A DNA stretch of 64,000 nucleotides from Thermosipho ferrireducens (GCF_017358165.1 NZ_CP071446.1:1612001-1676000); one strand, 5' to 3'. Counted from the stretch's first letter, positions 9,813 to 20,252 are shown. Numbers and translations: made by a program. The notes: generated by a model from the letters alone, not told the origin.

Positions 9813-11192
9813 TCACAAAATGTATGAGCTTAAATTTTCATCTTCAACAATTCCTTTTAATTTTCCCTTTACAAACTCTCTGTCAACAGTAATTTTTTCG
9901 TCAGTTTCCGGAGCCTCAAACATCACCTCCTCCAGAACTTTTTCCATAACAGTATAAAGCCTGCGTGCACCTATATTTTCAAGCTTTTGATTAAGATTAT
10001 AAGCCACTGTTGCTATCTCTTCTATACCATCTTCTGTAAAATCAAGCCGAACTCCTTCTGTATACAAAAGAGCCTGGTATTGTTTGGTTAAAGCGTTTTC
10101 AGGTTCTGTAAGAATTCTCACAAAATCTTTCATATTTAAAGGTTCAAGTTCAACTCTTATTGGAAATCTTCCCTGAAGTTCTGGTATTAATTCTGTAGGC
10201 TTTGAAACATGAAACGCTCCAGCAGCAATGAAAAGTATAAAATCCGTTTTTACAGGACCGTACTTTGTTGTTATTGTCGTTCCCTCAACAATTGGTAAAA
10301 GATCCCTCTGAACTCCCTGACGTGAAACATCGGGGCCATGGCCTCCATTTCCAGCTATTTTATCCATCTCATCTATAAATATTATTCCACGATTTTGCGC
10401 AAGTTTCAGCGCTTCCTGAATAACGTCATCCATATCTACGAGTTTCTCTTCCTCAATAGGAAGTAATATACGCTTTGCTTCGGATATTTTTACCTTTCTT
10501 TTTTTCTTATGCTTTGGAAGAATATTACCCAGCAATTGGGAAAGATCCATCCCCATATCCTCCATTTCTGGTATCCCTATAAAACCTATTGGAGGATTCC
10601 CTGATTCAATTTCAATTTCAATTTCTTCGTTATCTAATTCCCCATTTCTCAGTTTTTCCCGTAACTCCTCTCTTTTTTCATGAACTTCTCTTGCGTTTTC
10701 TACAGGTTGTGCCGGTTCTTGAATACCAAATATATTTGCAAATGGTATTTGAGAGGGACGTTTTTTTGAAGGTATTAAAACTTCTAAAATACGATTTTCA
10801 ACATTTTGTTTAGCTTTTTCTTCCACTTCCTTCATCTTTTTTTGTTTAACCATATTAACTGATATTTCCACAAGTTCTCTTATCATAGAATCAACATTTT
10901 TACCCACATATCCAACTTCTGTGAACCGCGTAGCTTCTACTTTTAAAAATGGTGAACCAGAAAGCTGGGCAAGTCTACGAGCTATTTCAGTTTTTCCAAC
11001 ACCTGTTGGACCTATCATCAAAATATTTTTTGGAGTAATTTCTTTTCGCCACTCCTCAGGCAACTTTTGCCTTCTAATACGGTTCCTTACAGCAACAGCA
11101 ACAGCTTTTTTTGCATCACGCTGACCAATAATATATTTATCAAGTTCAGCAACAATTTCTTTTGGAGTTAATTGATCGAAATTTTTAGTCAT
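9813..11192 (-). CDS. hslU: HslU, ATPase subunit of the HslUV protease
   Basis: AAA+ unfoldase that feeds proteins into the HslV peptidase. Walker A GPTGVGKT is at 61-68, the pore loop GYVG near 94-97, and Walker B IFIDEMD at about 271-277. The I-domain (about 110-245) is present, with an acidic stretch near 185-200. The C-terminus LSSYIL is the tail that inserts into HslV. Length is 459 aa, normal. GGGGAGG precedes the ATG. hslV, usually adjacent, is not next to it here. Confidence 0.94.
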   Translation of the reverse strand: MTKNFDQLTPKEIVAELDKYIIGQRDAKKAVAVAVRNRIRRQKLPEEWRKEITPKNILMIGPTGVGKTEIARRLAQLSGSPFLKVEATRFTEVGYVGKNVDSMIRELVEISVNMVKQKKMKEVEEKAKQNVENRILEVLIPSKKRPSQIPFANIFGIQEPAQPVENAREVHEKREELREKLRNGELDNEEIEIEIESGNPPIGFIGIPEMEDMGMDLSQLLGNILPKHKKKRKVKISEAKRILLPIEEEKLVDMDDVIQEALKLAQNRGIIFIDEMDKIAGNGGHGPDVSRQGVQRDLLPIVEGTTITTKYGPVKTDFILFIAAGAFHVSKPTELIPELQGRFPIRVELEPLNMKDFVRILTEPENALTKQYQALLYTEGVRLDFTEDGIEEIATVAYNLNQKLENIGARRLYTVMEKVLEEVMFEAPETDEKITVDREFVKGKLKGIVEDENLSSYIL

Positions 11193-11212
11193 TTAACTTA
11201 CCTCCCCATTTT

Positions 11213-12214
11213 TTAATCTACAATTTCTTTAATTGTGATTCCTTCTTTGACCACATCTACAACTTTCCCCTCTACAAGGACGTACGGAAACAATCCTTTA
11301 CCAACTTTAATCACAGTTCCTTTTTTACCGTTACTCAAAATCACTTTCGTACCTGTTGGATAAATCCCAACATATTTAACAAATACTGAAACAATGTTCG
11401 GATCATAATAATGACCTGCGCTGTGTACTATCCACTTTACCGCTTTGTAAGGATTTCCAGCCACCCCCGGTAAATCTTTTGAAATAATCGTATCGTATGC
11501 ATCAGCAACTGCTACAATCCTCGCATAAATCGGTATAGTTTCTTCCTTTAATCCCCTTGGAAAGCCTCTCCCATCATATCTCTCATGATGGTGCAAAACA
11601 GCAAGTAAAATTTCATCATTATATTTGAGACGGCTCTTTAACAGGGAAGCTCCACGGATAGGATGAGGATCAGATAACAACTCAATATCTCTTTTCAAAA
11701 TATCATTTAGATATCCTATATCATGAAGAAGTGCTGCAGTGGAAATTTTAACAAGTGATTCTTCATCAAATCCTAATTCATAACCTATCATTGTCGAAAT
11801 TATTGATGTATTTATTCCATGTCTCACAAGTGGTAAGTCGTCTTTCGTAAATATATTTAATATCTGCTTATCTATGTTTTCAAGAACTCCGGATACTATT
11901 TTTTCTGCCTGTTTTACTATGTGCTCCAATTTAATAACTCCCTGTTTCGCTTCCTCAAGAAGTGAAGAATATTCTTCGACAATTTCAAAATACATTTCAG
12001 GTTTGATAGCAGATGGTATCTCTGGATTGGATAAATCTAAACTTTCAATTTCTATAGGAACGTGCGAAACTCCTCTTTTTTTCAAAAGGACAATATCTCC
12101 CTCACGAAGAGCTGTACCACCCTTTATTAATATAACAAAGCCTGATGGATCGTAAACATCTTCGGAAACTACTTCACCTGGTTTAACATATTCTATTCTT
12201 TTCCACCTGATCAT
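11213..12214 (-). CDS. HD-GYP-like phosphohydrolase
   Basis: 333 aa. The C-terminal half carries an HD-GYP-type domain: LLHDIGYL with H164-D165, then HHHERYDGRGFP around residues 208-219 and ADAYD. GFP replaces the usual GYP. Such domains hydrolyse cyclic di-GMP or act as signalling platforms. The N-terminal ~110 residues (YVKPGEVVSEDVYDPSG) resemble the DUF3391-like region often found before HD-GYP domains. The ATG overlaps the stop of the M16 gene by one base (TAATG). No partner diguanylate cyclase is seen nearby. Confidence 0.85.
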   Translation of the reverse strand: MIRWKRIEYVKPGEVVSEDVYDPSGFVILIKGGTALREGDIVLLKKRGVSHVPIEIESLDLSNPEIPSAIKPEMYFEIVEEYSSLLEEAKQGVIKLEHIVKQAEKIVSGVLENIDKQILNIFTKDDLPLVRHGINTSIISTMIGYELGFDEESLVKISTAALLHDIGYLNDILKRDIELLSDPHPIRGASLLKSRLKYNDEILLAVLHHHERYDGRGFPRGLKEETIPIYARIVAVADAYDTIISKDLPGVAGNPYKAVKWIVHSAGHYYDPNIVSVFVKYVGIYPTGTKVILSNGKKGTVIKVGKGLFPYVLVEGKVVDVVKEGITIKEIVD

Positions 12215-13449
12215 TATCTAACCCCCAGATTCTTTGGATGCCAGTTTTCATTTTCAGGCGTCACATAAACAACCGACCAATCCCCCAGGAAAATCTTCTC
12301 AAATACCCTTTCCACAGAGTCTTTTGTAACATTATTCACTTTTTCAATCAATTGATCAGGAGATTCAGGAATGATATCGTTGGTCAAATAATCAACGATC
12401 ATTGTCGTAATTGTAGATGTGCTTTCTGTAGAAAGCTCGAGTTTTCCAATAAGTCTCTTTTTTCCATATTCAAAGAGAGTATCACTAAGTTTGAAATTTG
12501 AAAATAAATTAAACAATTTTTCGTTTAAAATGTCCAATTTATCCAAGGAAGTAGCCACATATATTGCAAACAGCCCCCATTCTTTCTGAAACATATTCAT
12601 AGAATATATATCATAAACCAATCCAAGTTTTTCTCTAATTTCTTCAAATAAAAATGAGCTCATTCCACTACTCAGTAGAGTATTAAGAACCATCGCTGAA
12701 TAACGTTCTTCCGAAAGAAGAGATAATCCAGGTCTTACATATAAAAGGTGCACCTGCTTAGCATTTTCCATTTTCTTTCCCTTTACAATTCCTGTGAGAA
12801 CTTTTGACGTGTGCTTTATAGTTCTTGCTCCACCTTTTTCATTAAGTTTTTCCTTAATATAGCTGAGAGCTTCGTTTTCTAAATGTCCCACTATTATAAC
12901 TTTGGTATTATAAGGTACGTACATTTCATCATGAAAACTTAACAGGTCATCTCTTGAAATCTTTTTTATTGTTTCCTCTGTTCCAATAACACTTTTCGTG
13001 TGAGGCCCTTTGAGGAGATTGCTATACATTAATTCATAAACATTACTTACTGGATCTTCTTTATGCGAAAGATATTCCTGATAAATAATTTCCTTTTCTA
13101 ATTCTATATCCTTTTCACTAAAAAGAGGAGAAAATACTATTTCTTTTAAAACATCAAAAGATTCTTTAGCCTGAAAAGAAGGGACTTTAGCATAAAAAAG
13201 CGTATTTTCTTTATCGGTCCACGCATTTAATATACCACCAACTGATTCTATTATATGCTTCAATTGATGCATCGTAAAATTTTTTGTTCCTCGAAAAGAT
13301 GCATGTTCAATAAAGTGAGATATTCCCAACAAAGAAGTTGGCTCGTACACTGCTCCAACTCCTATATTAAAAGCTATTGTAACAGAACGAATATTATCCA
13401 TAGGATAATAATAAGTTTCTATACCTGTGTCAAACCTTTCAAAATTCAC
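12214..13449 (-). CDS. M16-family zinc metallopeptidase
   Basis: 411 aa, the one-domain-pair PqqL/YmxG-like bacterial form. The inverted zinc motif HFIEH is at 45-49, with the downstream glutamate in the LEKEIIYQEY segment near residue 119. Genes of this type commonly follow pnp, as here. It is probably cytoplasmic, with no signal peptide. The start is GTG at 13449 after AAGGAGAG. It precedes the HD-GYP-like gene with a one-base overlap. Confidence 0.9.
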   Translation of the reverse strand: MNFERFDTGIETYYYPMDNIRSVTIAFNIGVGAVYEPTSLLGISHFIEHASFRGTKNFTMHQLKHIIESVGGILNAWTDKENTLFYAKVPSFQAKESFDVLKEIVFSPLFSEKDIELEKEIIYQEYLSHKEDPVSNVYELMYSNLLKGPHTKSVIGTEETIKKISRDDLLSFHDEMYVPYNTKVIIVGHLENEALSYIKEKLNEKGGARTIKHTSKVLTGIVKGKKMENAKQVHLLYVRPGLSLLSEERYSAMVLNTLLSSGMSSFLFEEIREKLGLVYDIYSMNMFQKEWGLFAIYVATSLDKLDILNEKLFNLFSNFKLSDTLFEYGKKRLIGKLELSTESTSTITTMIVDYLTNDIIPESPDQLIEKVNNVTKDSVERVFEKIFLGDWSVVYVTPENENWHPKNLGVR

Positions 13450-13467
13450 ATGTATCTCTCCTTTTAC

Positions 13468-15567
13468 TTAGCTTTTTGATTTTCCAAGCTGAATTCTTCC
13501 AACTTCATCTATATTAATAACTTCCACTTTTATAACATCTCCTACTTTATATTTTTTAGTAAATACTTTAGAATCTTCTCCAAGTTTACTTACATGAGCA
13601 AGTCCTATTTTTCCAGGAAGTATTTCAACAAACAAACCGTATGGTTCTATTCTAATTATTTTTCCTGTATATTCGTTACCAACTTCTATCTCCTGAGTTA
13701 TGTTTTTAATATACTCAACAGCATCATTAACTTTACCCTGATCTTTTCCATAAATAGACACCTTTCCAGTAACATCATCTATTGATATTTCAACATCGTA
13801 ATCTTTAATTATCGCCTTAATAACCTTTCCACCTGGTCCTATTAGGTCCCCCACCTTAGTAGGATCAATATGTATAGTCACTATAAGTGGAGCATGTGGA
13901 GACAGGTTTTCACGCGGTTTTTCTATTGTTTCAAACAATTTATCCAGTATTTTCATTCTCGCTTCTTTAGCCTGATTAAGCGCTTTATTTAAAAGTTCTT
14001 CTCCAACTCCGGCAACTTTACAATCCATTTGAAACGCCGTTATACCATTTCGTGTACCGGCGACTTTGAAATCCATATCTCCCCAGTGATCTTCAAGTCC
14101 CTGAATATCTGTTAAAATAACGGCTTTATCATCTTCTATTATCAATCCCATGGCAACCCCTGCAACGTGTGTCCTGATGGGAACTCCTGCATCCATAAGG
14201 GCAAGCGAACCAGAACAGACTGTTGCCATCGATGAAGAACCATTTGACTCTAAAATTTCAGAAACAACCCTTACAACATAAGGGTAATCATCTTCGTCTG
14301 GTACAACAGCCTTCAGCGCTCTTTCAGCCAGATGTCCGTGACCAATTTCTCTTCTGCCAGGCCCACGTAATGGTTTCACTTCACCAACTGAAAAAGGTGG
14401 AAAATTATAATGTAAAATGAACCGTTTTGTTCCTTCCTCCATTATAGTATCAACTATTTGTTCTTCCATAGGTGCTCCCAGTGTCACAATGCCAAGACTC
14501 TGCGTTTCTCCACGGGTAAAAAGCGCAGAACCATGCGCACGTGGCAACAATCCTAACTCACATGTAATAGGTCTTATATCTTCTGGCCTTCTCCCATCAG
14601 CTCTTATTCCTTCTTCTATTATTATTTTCCTCATAAGTTTTTTTGCCTTTTCATCAAACAGCTCTTTCAATAAGGATTCCTGTAACTTTTTCTCGTCTTC
14701 TTCAAGCTCTATATCATTTAAAATATTTTCTATTACAACATCCCTGTACTCGTTTAATTTCTTAGACCTTTCAAGTTTCTCTTTCACAAGAAGTCGCTGT
14801 CTTAACTCCTGAACATTAAGTGTTTCTTCGAATTTTTTTATCACTTCTTCCAGCGGTTTTGGCTCTTCTATAGTAATTTTTTCAACATCAAATTCTTTTA
14901 ATATTTCTTTCTCAAAATCCACTATTTTCTTTATCGCTTCATGAGCCACCATAAGAGCCCTTACCATTTCTTCTTCACTTATTTCTTTTGCTTCGCCTTC
15001 CACCATCGTTATAGCTTCCTCGCTTCCAGCAACAACTATATCCAGCTTACTTTTCTCTAATTGAGTTTCTGTAGGAAAAATAACAAATTCACCATCGACA
15101 TAACCAACCCTCACTCCTGCGACAATACCATCAAACGGTATTTTAGACAAATTTAGAGCAAGAGAGGCTGCTATAATCCCTGCAACATCCGGTGGAGCAT
15201 CGTTATCCACTGATAATACTGTTACAATTAATTGCACATCATTTCTCAAATATTTTGGGAACAAAGGCCGAATGGGCCTATCGATTAGTCTTGCAGACAA
15301 AATACCAGACTCTGTAGGTTTTCCTTCTCTTTTAATAAATCCTCCTGGAATTTTTCCAGCAGCGTAAAATTTTTCCTGATATTCAACTGTTAACGGGACA
15401 AAATCAATTCCTTCAATAACTCTATCCGAAATATTAACAGTAGCCAGCACCACACTTTCGCCAAACTGCAGCCAGATTGAACCTGATGATTGTTTTGCAA
15501 CTTTACCATATTGAACTATTAGATCTCTTCCAAATAATTTCGTTTTCCACTCTTTTACATTTATCAC
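13468..15567 (-). CDS. pnp: Polyribonucleotide nucleotidyltransferase (PNPase)
   Basis: 3'-5' phosphorolytic exoribonuclease of mRNA decay, about 699 aa. It has the family layout: RNase PH domain 1, an alpha-helical linker (about 240-315), RNase PH domain 2 with [15 protein letters not shown], a KH domain ([14 protein letters not shown]) and a C-terminal S1 domain ([17 protein letters not shown]). There is no ATG near the N-terminus. GTG at 15567 is 8 bases after GGAGG and is preferred over GTG at 15576. It follows the GH31 gene closely. Confidence 0.95.
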   Translation of the reverse strand: MINVKEWKTKLFGRDLIVQYGKVAKQSSGSIWLQFGESVVLATVNISDRVIEGIDFVPLTVEYQEKFYAAGKIPGGFIKREGKPTESGILSARLIDRPIRPLFPKYLRNDVQLIVTVLSVDNDAPPDVAGIIAASLALNLSKIPFDGIVAGVRVGYVDGEFVIFPTETQLEKSKLDIVVAGSEEAITMVEGEAKEISEEEMVRALMVAHEAIKKIVDFEKEILKEFDVEKITIEEPKPLEEVIKKFEETLNVQELRQRLLVKEKLERSKKLNEYRDVVIENILNDIELEEDEKKLQESLLKELFDEKAKKLMRKIIIEEGIRADGRRPEDIRPITCELGLLPRAHGSALFTRGETQSLGIVTLGAPMEEQIVDTIMEEGTKRFILHYNFPPFSVGEVKPLRGPGRREIGHGHLAERALKAVVPDEDDYPYVVRVVSEILESNGSSSMATVCSGSLALMDAGVPIRTHVAGVAMGLIIEDDKAVILTDIQGLEDHWGDMDFKVAGTRNGITAFQMDCKVAGVGEELLNKALNQAKEARMKILDKLFETIEKPRENLSPHAPLIVTIHIDPTKVGDLIGPGGKVIKAIIKDYDVEISIDDVTGKVSIYGKDQGKVNDAVEYIKNITQEIEVGNEYTGKIIRIEPYGLFVEILPGKIGLAHVSKLGEDSKVFTKKYKVGDVIKVEVINIDEVGRIQLGKSKS

Positions 15568-15590
15568 TTCACACACCTCCTATTTACCAA

Positions 15591-17711
15591 TCAAATAATT
15601 TTTTCTAACGTTTCTACATTATTTTTGGTAAATACTTTGAAAATCCACCTGCGAGATTTATGTGGAATAGCCTCTTTAAGTGCTTTCACATAAATGTCCC
15701 CGTCTTTGTAAAATATTTTGTACAGATTATACTTACCTTTTTTATATTCTTTTGTTATCCCATCATCTTCATAAAAATATCCCGCCGCTTTTCCACTGTA
15801 CGCGACTACCGTTGCGTTTACAAATTCGGGCTCTTTTTCAAACAGGTAATTCATTGCCTTCCAGCGTGGTACTATTGTACCATCTATCTGAAAATAAGGG
15901 ATAATCTCAAGAGGTGCATCAATGCAATGCCAGCCTTTTGAGAAAAATTTATTATTGTTCAATTCCAGAGCTCTTTTTGGAAGATAAACTACCCTGTAAT
16001 ATTGACCAGGTCTATATACAGGAGCTATCAATAATGAACTCCCCAGCATAAACTCATCTTCTATATTGTATGTTAATTTATCTTTCTCAAAATGATAGAA
16101 CAAAGGCACTAAAAGTGGAACATTTTTCAATATACCTCTCATATATTCTGTATAAATATACGGTATAAGAGTATATCTATTCTGTATAACTTTTTTCAAA
16201 ATATCCTCATATTTTTTTCCAAAAGCCCAGGGTTCTTGATTTCGCGTCCCAATGGCGGAATGATTTCTAAACATAGGAATAAAGCTTCCAAATTGCATAA
16301 ATCTTATCAGTAATTCTGCGTTTACATCTCCTCCAAATCCTCCAACATCGCATCCTGAATAAAACACCCCGGATAAACTAAGAGAAGAAAGTCTTATCAT
16401 TTCAAGAAAAATATGTTCCCACCAGCTATGATTATCTCCTGTCCAAACACCACCATAACGTTGAATTCCACTGTAAGCTGATCTTGTTATTAAAAATTTT
16501 CTTTTATTACTTTTGATCCCTTCAAACGCTGCACGATTCATATTGAATCCGTATACATTTCTAACTTTATAATGAGGTTCCCCATCTAAATGTACTATAT
16601 CCTCGCCCCTACCTCTTCTTCCAATTTCGCCAACTGTTCCAGCCTTAATAGCTAAATTTACACCTTCTTCAAGTGTAGAATTTTTAAACAAATTTCTTAT
16701 TTCTTCCAATTCTTTTTCAGTAGCAAATACAGATATTTCATTCATATCGTTCCAGAATCCATCAATACCAATTTTCGAAAATTCATTCACATATCTTCCC
16801 CACCATTTCCTGACTTTCCTCTCCCTAAAATCAGGAAACCTTACTCTTCCAGGCCACACCGCGCCTTCAAAGTCTTTCCCGGAATTATCTTTCAAAAAGT
16901 ATTTGTTTTTTCCACTTTCAAATACCTCGTAACCTTTTTCCACCTTAACACCTGGATCAATAATAGCACTTATTTTAAATCCCATCTTATGAAGTTTTCC
17001 CACCATTTTTTCCGGAGAAGAAAAGGTTTTAGGATTCCATGTGAAAACTTTATAACTATCCATATAATCAATATCAAGCCAGATAACATCACATGGAATT
17101 TGCCTGCTTCTAAACTTTTTAGCAATCTCCAAAACTTCTTTCTGAGAAAAATAACTCCATCTACTCTGCTGATAGCCAAAGGCCCATATAGGGAAAGCTG
17201 TGTTTTTTCCAGTGAGTTTTACATAACTTGAAACAATTTCCTTTATGCTTTTCCCGGTAATAACGTACTGCACAAAACCTCTACCTTTTATTTTAAACGT
17301 AAATTCGCCATTTCCTTCGCTATCTAAATCTATCTCTAAATATCCAGGATAATCAGTGAACACTCCGTGCTTAATACCATTAGAGTCTATAAATATATAA
17401 AATGGAAAGCTTTTGTATAAAGGATCAGTACCAGGATGATGAGTATAATTATCTGTATTCCAGAATGTGTATCTTTTTCCACGTTTGTTAAGTGCTCCAA
17501 CTTTATCACCAAACCCATAAACTAATCCTTCTGAAACTCTCCGTTTTAACACAAGAAACCCATCTTCTGAAAAGAACTCAATATCCTCAAAAATATTCTC
17601 AATTTTATAAAGACCTTCATCAGAACATTCTAATTCTACAGCTATTCTTTTATTTACCACAGCTTCGCTATCAACATCTGGAATCCCGTAAACTAACTTA
17701 TAAATAGACAT
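15591..17711 (-). CDS. GH31 alpha-glucosidase / alpha-glycosidase
   Basis: 706 aa glycoside hydrolase family 31. The (beta/alpha)8 barrel shows WLDIDYMD at about 211-218, the nucleophile D322 in GFWNDMNEIS and the probable acid/base D426 in WTGDNHSWW. There is an N-terminal beta-sandwich (about 1-165) and a C-terminal sandwich. No signal peptide is present, so it is cytoplasmic and acts on imported oligosaccharides. Alpha-glucosidase is the likeliest activity; alpha-xylosidase is possible. It sits in the same run as two sugar permeases but eight kb away. GGAG precedes the ATG. Confidence 0.9.
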   Translation of the reverse strand: MSIYKLVYGIPDVDSEAVVNKRIAVELECSDEGLYKIENIFEDIEFFSEDGFLVLKRRVSEGLVYGFGDKVGALNKRGKRYTFWNTDNYTHHPGTDPLYKSFPFYIFIDSNGIKHGVFTDYPGYLEIDLDSEGNGEFTFKIKGRGFVQYVITGKSIKEIVSSYVKLTGKNTAFPIWAFGYQQSRWSYFSQKEVLEIAKKFRSRQIPCDVIWLDIDYMDSYKVFTWNPKTFSSPEKMVGKLHKMGFKISAIIDPGVKVEKGYEVFESGKNKYFLKDNSGKDFEGAVWPGRVRFPDFRERKVRKWWGRYVNEFSKIGIDGFWNDMNEISVFATEKELEEIRNLFKNSTLEEGVNLAIKAGTVGEIGRRGRGEDIVHLDGEPHYKVRNVYGFNMNRAAFEGIKSNKRKFLITRSAYSGIQRYGGVWTGDNHSWWEHIFLEMIRLSSLSLSGVFYSGCDVGGFGGDVNAELLIRFMQFGSFIPMFRNHSAIGTRNQEPWAFGKKYEDILKKVIQNRYTLIPYIYTEYMRGILKNVPLLVPLFYHFEKDKLTYNIEDEFMLGSSLLIAPVYRPGQYYRVVYLPKRALELNNNKFFSKGWHCIDAPLEIIPYFQIDGTIVPRWKAMNYLFEKEPEFVNATVVAYSGKAAGYFYEDDGITKEYKKGKYNLYKIFYKDGDIYVKALKEAIPHKSRRWIFKVFTKNNVETLEKII

Positions 17712-17738
17712 TTCAACAACTCCTTTATCAATTTTTCT

Positions 17739-18578
17739 TTATTCCAGTATTATATTGTCTATTAACCTTGCCTTTCCTACAAAAACAGCTAACGCAATAA
17801 GAACTTTATTTTCTATGCGATCAACCGGTTCCAGAGTCTGTTCATCAACTATTTCTACATAATCCACTTTTAAAAGAGGATGATTTAGAATCTTCATCAT
17901 TTCACTCTTTATACTTTTCGTATCAACAACTCCTTTTTCAAATAATTCCTTAGCCTTCATGAGGGATTTGTATAGTCTCACAGCTTCTTTTCTTTCACTC
18001 TCATTTAAATAAGTATTACGAGAAGACATCGCCAAACCATCTACCTCTCGAACAATAGGCATTTCAATTAATTCCACATCCATATTCAAATCCCTGACCA
18101 TTCTTCGAATAACTCTAAATTGTTGGGCATCCTTCTGGCCAAAATATGCCCTTGTTGGTTTTACTATGTTAAACAGTTTGGTTACTACAGTACAAACTCC
18201 CCTGAAATGACCAGGCCTTGAACGGCCACAAAGACTCTTTGAAAGTTGCTGCTCTTCAACATAAGTTGAAAAATCTTTCGAATACATTTCAAAAACATCG
18301 GGAACAAATACAAAATCCACTTTGTAAGACTTCAAAAGTTCCAGATCTCTCTCTAAATCCCTGGGATAATTTTCAAAATCCTCCCCTGGACCAAACTGGG
18401 TAGGATTCACAAATATACTTACAACAACTATTTCATTGTCTTCCCGCGCTTTTTTCACAAGGGCAAGATGGCCATCATGTAGATACCCCATGGTAGGAAC
18501 AAACCCTATGCTCTTACCCTTTCTAAAAAAGTTAGTTGAAATCTCCTTCATCTCCTGTATAGACTTGATGACTTCCAT
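17739..18578 (-). CDS. panC: Pantoate–beta-alanine ligase
   Basis: Makes pantothenate from pantoate and beta-alanine with ATP on the coenzyme A pathway. The HIGH-like motif [10 protein letters not shown] is at about 28-37, with FVNPTQFGP and the MSSRN motif further on. The start is the ATG at 18578 ([10 protein letters not shown]), matching the family's N-terminus. An upstream extension reaching 18626 would run further into dprA. Length is 279 aa. It overlaps the end of dprA by 47 bases. Confidence 0.94.
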   Translation of the reverse strand: MEVIKSIQEMKEISTNFFRKGKSIGFVPTMGYLHDGHLALVKKAREDNEIVVVSIFVNPTQFGPGEDFENYPRDLERDLELLKSYKVDFVFVPDVFEMYSKDFSTYVEEQQLSKSLCGRSRPGHFRGVCTVVTKLFNIVKPTRAYFGQKDAQQFRVIRRMVRDLNMDVELIEMPIVREVDGLAMSSRNTYLNESERKEAVRLYKSLMKAKELFEKGVVDTKSIKSEMMKILNHPLLKVDYVEIVDEQTLEPVDRIENKVLIALAVFVGKARLIDNIILE

Positions 18579-19578
18579 TAAAAATTGCCCCCTTTTTGTA
18601 AGTGCCATCCTCAGATTTATACACAAGTCCTTTTAGTTCTAAAACCGTCAATTGTATAAGCAAATCACTAACAGACATATTCATAAAAATCGCTATCTCA
18701 TCAAAAGTTTTCTCTTCTAATAATTCCAGAATTTGCCATTCTACTTTACTAATTTCAATCTTCTCTTTCTTAGCCACAAACCCATAAAACTCTAAAATCT
18801 CCCCTGGATCAGTCACCGGCTGAGCTCCATTTTTTATCAAATAATTAGTTCCTGTGGAAGTTTCTCTATAAATATCTCCTGGTATGGAAAATACATCACG
18901 ACCAAAATCAGCCGCAAAATTAGCAGTAATAATTGCTCCACTTTTCCTTCCGGCCTCTGTAACTAAAACTCCCTTTGAAACTCCTGCAATCAATCTGTTC
19001 CTTTCTGGAAATGTGTACTTTTTCGGTCGACTCCATGGTAAATATTCACTTATTACACAACCATTAGAGATTATATTTTCGTATAAAACAGAGTTTGAGC
19101 GCGGATAACAGTATTCCACACCACTACCAAGAACCGCTACAGTCTTCCCTTCTTTTAAGGCAATCGTATGAGCAATAGTATCTATACCAAAAGCTAATCC
19201 ACTTATTATAACAAATTTTTTGGATAATTTCGACACAAATGTTTCAGTTACTCTTCTTCCATATTGTGTAGCTTTTCTTGTTCCTACTACCGCAAAACAT
19301 TCACTATTTAAAAGAGAAAAATCACCTTTATAAAATAAAATAGCTGGTGGATTCCAAATATTTTTCAACAACTCAGGGTATTCCTCATCCCAGAAACTTA
19401 CAATTCCATACTTTTGATTTTTCAAATCCTGTTTAATTTTTTGATAAATATCTTCTATTTCTATTTTTCCTGTTCTTTTTACCACACTTTCAAACTTAAC
19501 GTTTAAATTTCTATACGCTTCTAAATCTTTAACTGAAAAACCCTGAGAATATAAAATCGCTAATTCTATATTATCCAT
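18532..19578 (-). CDS. dprA: DNA processing protein DprA
   Basis: 348 aa. The central extended Rossmann fold shows [19 protein letters not shown] and [12 protein letters not shown], and a C-terminal winged-helix (about 285-335) follows. DprA loads RecA on incoming single-stranded DNA during natural transformation. An N-terminal helical region (about 1-70) is present. The ATG overlaps the stop of the Fe-S gene upstream (TAATG). It overlaps panC at its 3' end. Confidence 0.93.
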   Translation of the reverse strand: MDNIELAILYSQGFSVKDLEAYRNLNVKFESVVKRTGKIEIEDIYQKIKQDLKNQKYGIVSFWDEEYPELLKNIWNPPAILFYKGDFSLLNSECFAVVGTRKATQYGRRVTETFVSKLSKKFVIISGLAFGIDTIAHTIALKEGKTVAVLGSGVEYCYPRSNSVLYENIISNGCVISEYLPWSRPKKYTFPERNRLIAGVSKGVLVTEAGRKSGAIITANFAADFGRDVFSIPGDIYRETSTGTNYLIKNGAQPVTDPGEILEFYGFVAKKEKIEISKVEWQILELLEEKTFDEIAIFMNMSVSDLLIQLTVLELKGLVYKSEDGTYKKGAIFNGSHQVYTGDEGDFN

Positions 19579-19853
19579 TATGACTCCATTATTTCTTTTA
19601 TCTTTTCGGTAACTCCAGATTTCCTACCAGGCAAACATTTATCATAAGAATCTCCTTTTTTCACCACTGCATTTGCATAACCTTCACATCCAGGGTATCC
19701 ACATGCCCCGCAATTTATCCCGGGAAGTACTTCCAGAACCATTTTTACCTTTGGATCTTCTTCAACCTTGAACTTTTCATTACTGTACGCTAAAAAAAGT
19801 CCAAAAGCCAATCCAAGAGCTCCCATAACAAGCGCCGAATATACTACCACCAC
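19578..19853 (-). CDS. Short RnfB-like membrane Fe-S protein
   Basis: About 91 aa: one N-terminal membrane helix (about 3-23) and a single Fe-S motif with C48, C51, C56 and C73 (NCGACGYPGC...KC). This equals the N-terminal part of RnfB, the ferredoxin-handling subunit of the Rnf complex. The two 4Fe-4S ferredoxin domains that normally follow are absent. Start at GTG 19853, 8 bases after GGGAGG. It is first in the long minus-strand run. No other rnf gene is in the window, so it may be a free-standing electron carrier. Confidence 0.8.
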   Translation of the reverse strand: MVVVYSALVMGALGLAFGLFLAYSNEKFKVEEDPKVKMVLEVLPGINCGACGYPGCEGYANAVVKKGDSYDKCLPGRKSGVTEKIKEIMES

Positions 19854-19886
19854 AAAAATCACCTCCCAAACATTTTCTTCAATAAT

Positions 19887-19913
19887 ATTTTAACACAAAC
19901 TTTTCATTCACAA
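19887..19913 (-). promoter_or_regulatory. Candidate promoter of the 20-kb minus-strand gene run
   Basis: Read on the minus strand, TTGTGA (19908-19913) lies 15 bases before an extended -10, TGtTAAAAT (-10 hexamer at 19887-19892). The RnfB-like gene follows 34 bases later. It is the only plausible promoter I noted for the run of genes down to der; internal promoters may exist. Confidence 0.5.
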
Positions 19914-19995
19914 ATATAATATGTACAGAGTGTCTCTGTCAAATAATTTGATACTATTTTTCCCTTTTCATTCTTTTTCACTAATTTCACCATTT

Positions 19996-20230
19996 CTCGC
20001 AAGATCCTTCATCGTTTCACTCTTCAGGACAGGCCTTGCTAATCTTGCTAACCTCGCTAACACTCGCCAATTAAGATTCCTCACCCTTCGGGTTCGGAAT
20101 GACAATCCCTTTCTTTGTCATCCCGAGGAATGTAATGACGAGGGATCTTATTTTTTGTTACCAACCTCGCTAACACTCGCAAGATCCTTCGCACTCTGTG
20201 CTCAGGACAAGCCTCGCTAACACTCGCTAA
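19996..20230. repeat. Dispersed GC-richer intergenic repeat, copy A
   Basis: A 235-base non-coding patch with a base composition unlike its surroundings. It contains repeated units CTCGCTAACACTCGC (several copies), two copies of CTCGCAAGATCCTTC followed by a CTCAGGAC-like end, and the core GGGTTCGGAATGACA with an inverted partner TGTCATCCCGAGGAAT. A shorter copy is at 37881-37960. It lies between the divergent minus-strand run and murJ. Confidence 0.8.
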
Positions 20231-20243
20231 ATTTCTTTTTATA

Positions 20244-20252
20244 TGCTAAAAT
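20244..20252 (+). promoter_or_regulatory. Extended -10 element before murJ
   Basis: TGcTAAAAT fits an extended -10 and lies 32 bases before the murJ start. No good -35 is present, since the preceding bases belong to the repeat. Confidence 0.4.

Noticed and set aside
20088-20104. tRNA T-loop-like GGTTCGGAAT
   Set aside because: No acceptor, D or anticodon arms surround it, and the same string occurs in the second repeat copy.
19921-20220. 99-codon plus-strand frame over the repeat
   Set aside because: Made of the repeat units (SLFRTGLANLANLAN-like) without a ribosome-binding site; the DNA-level repeat explains it.
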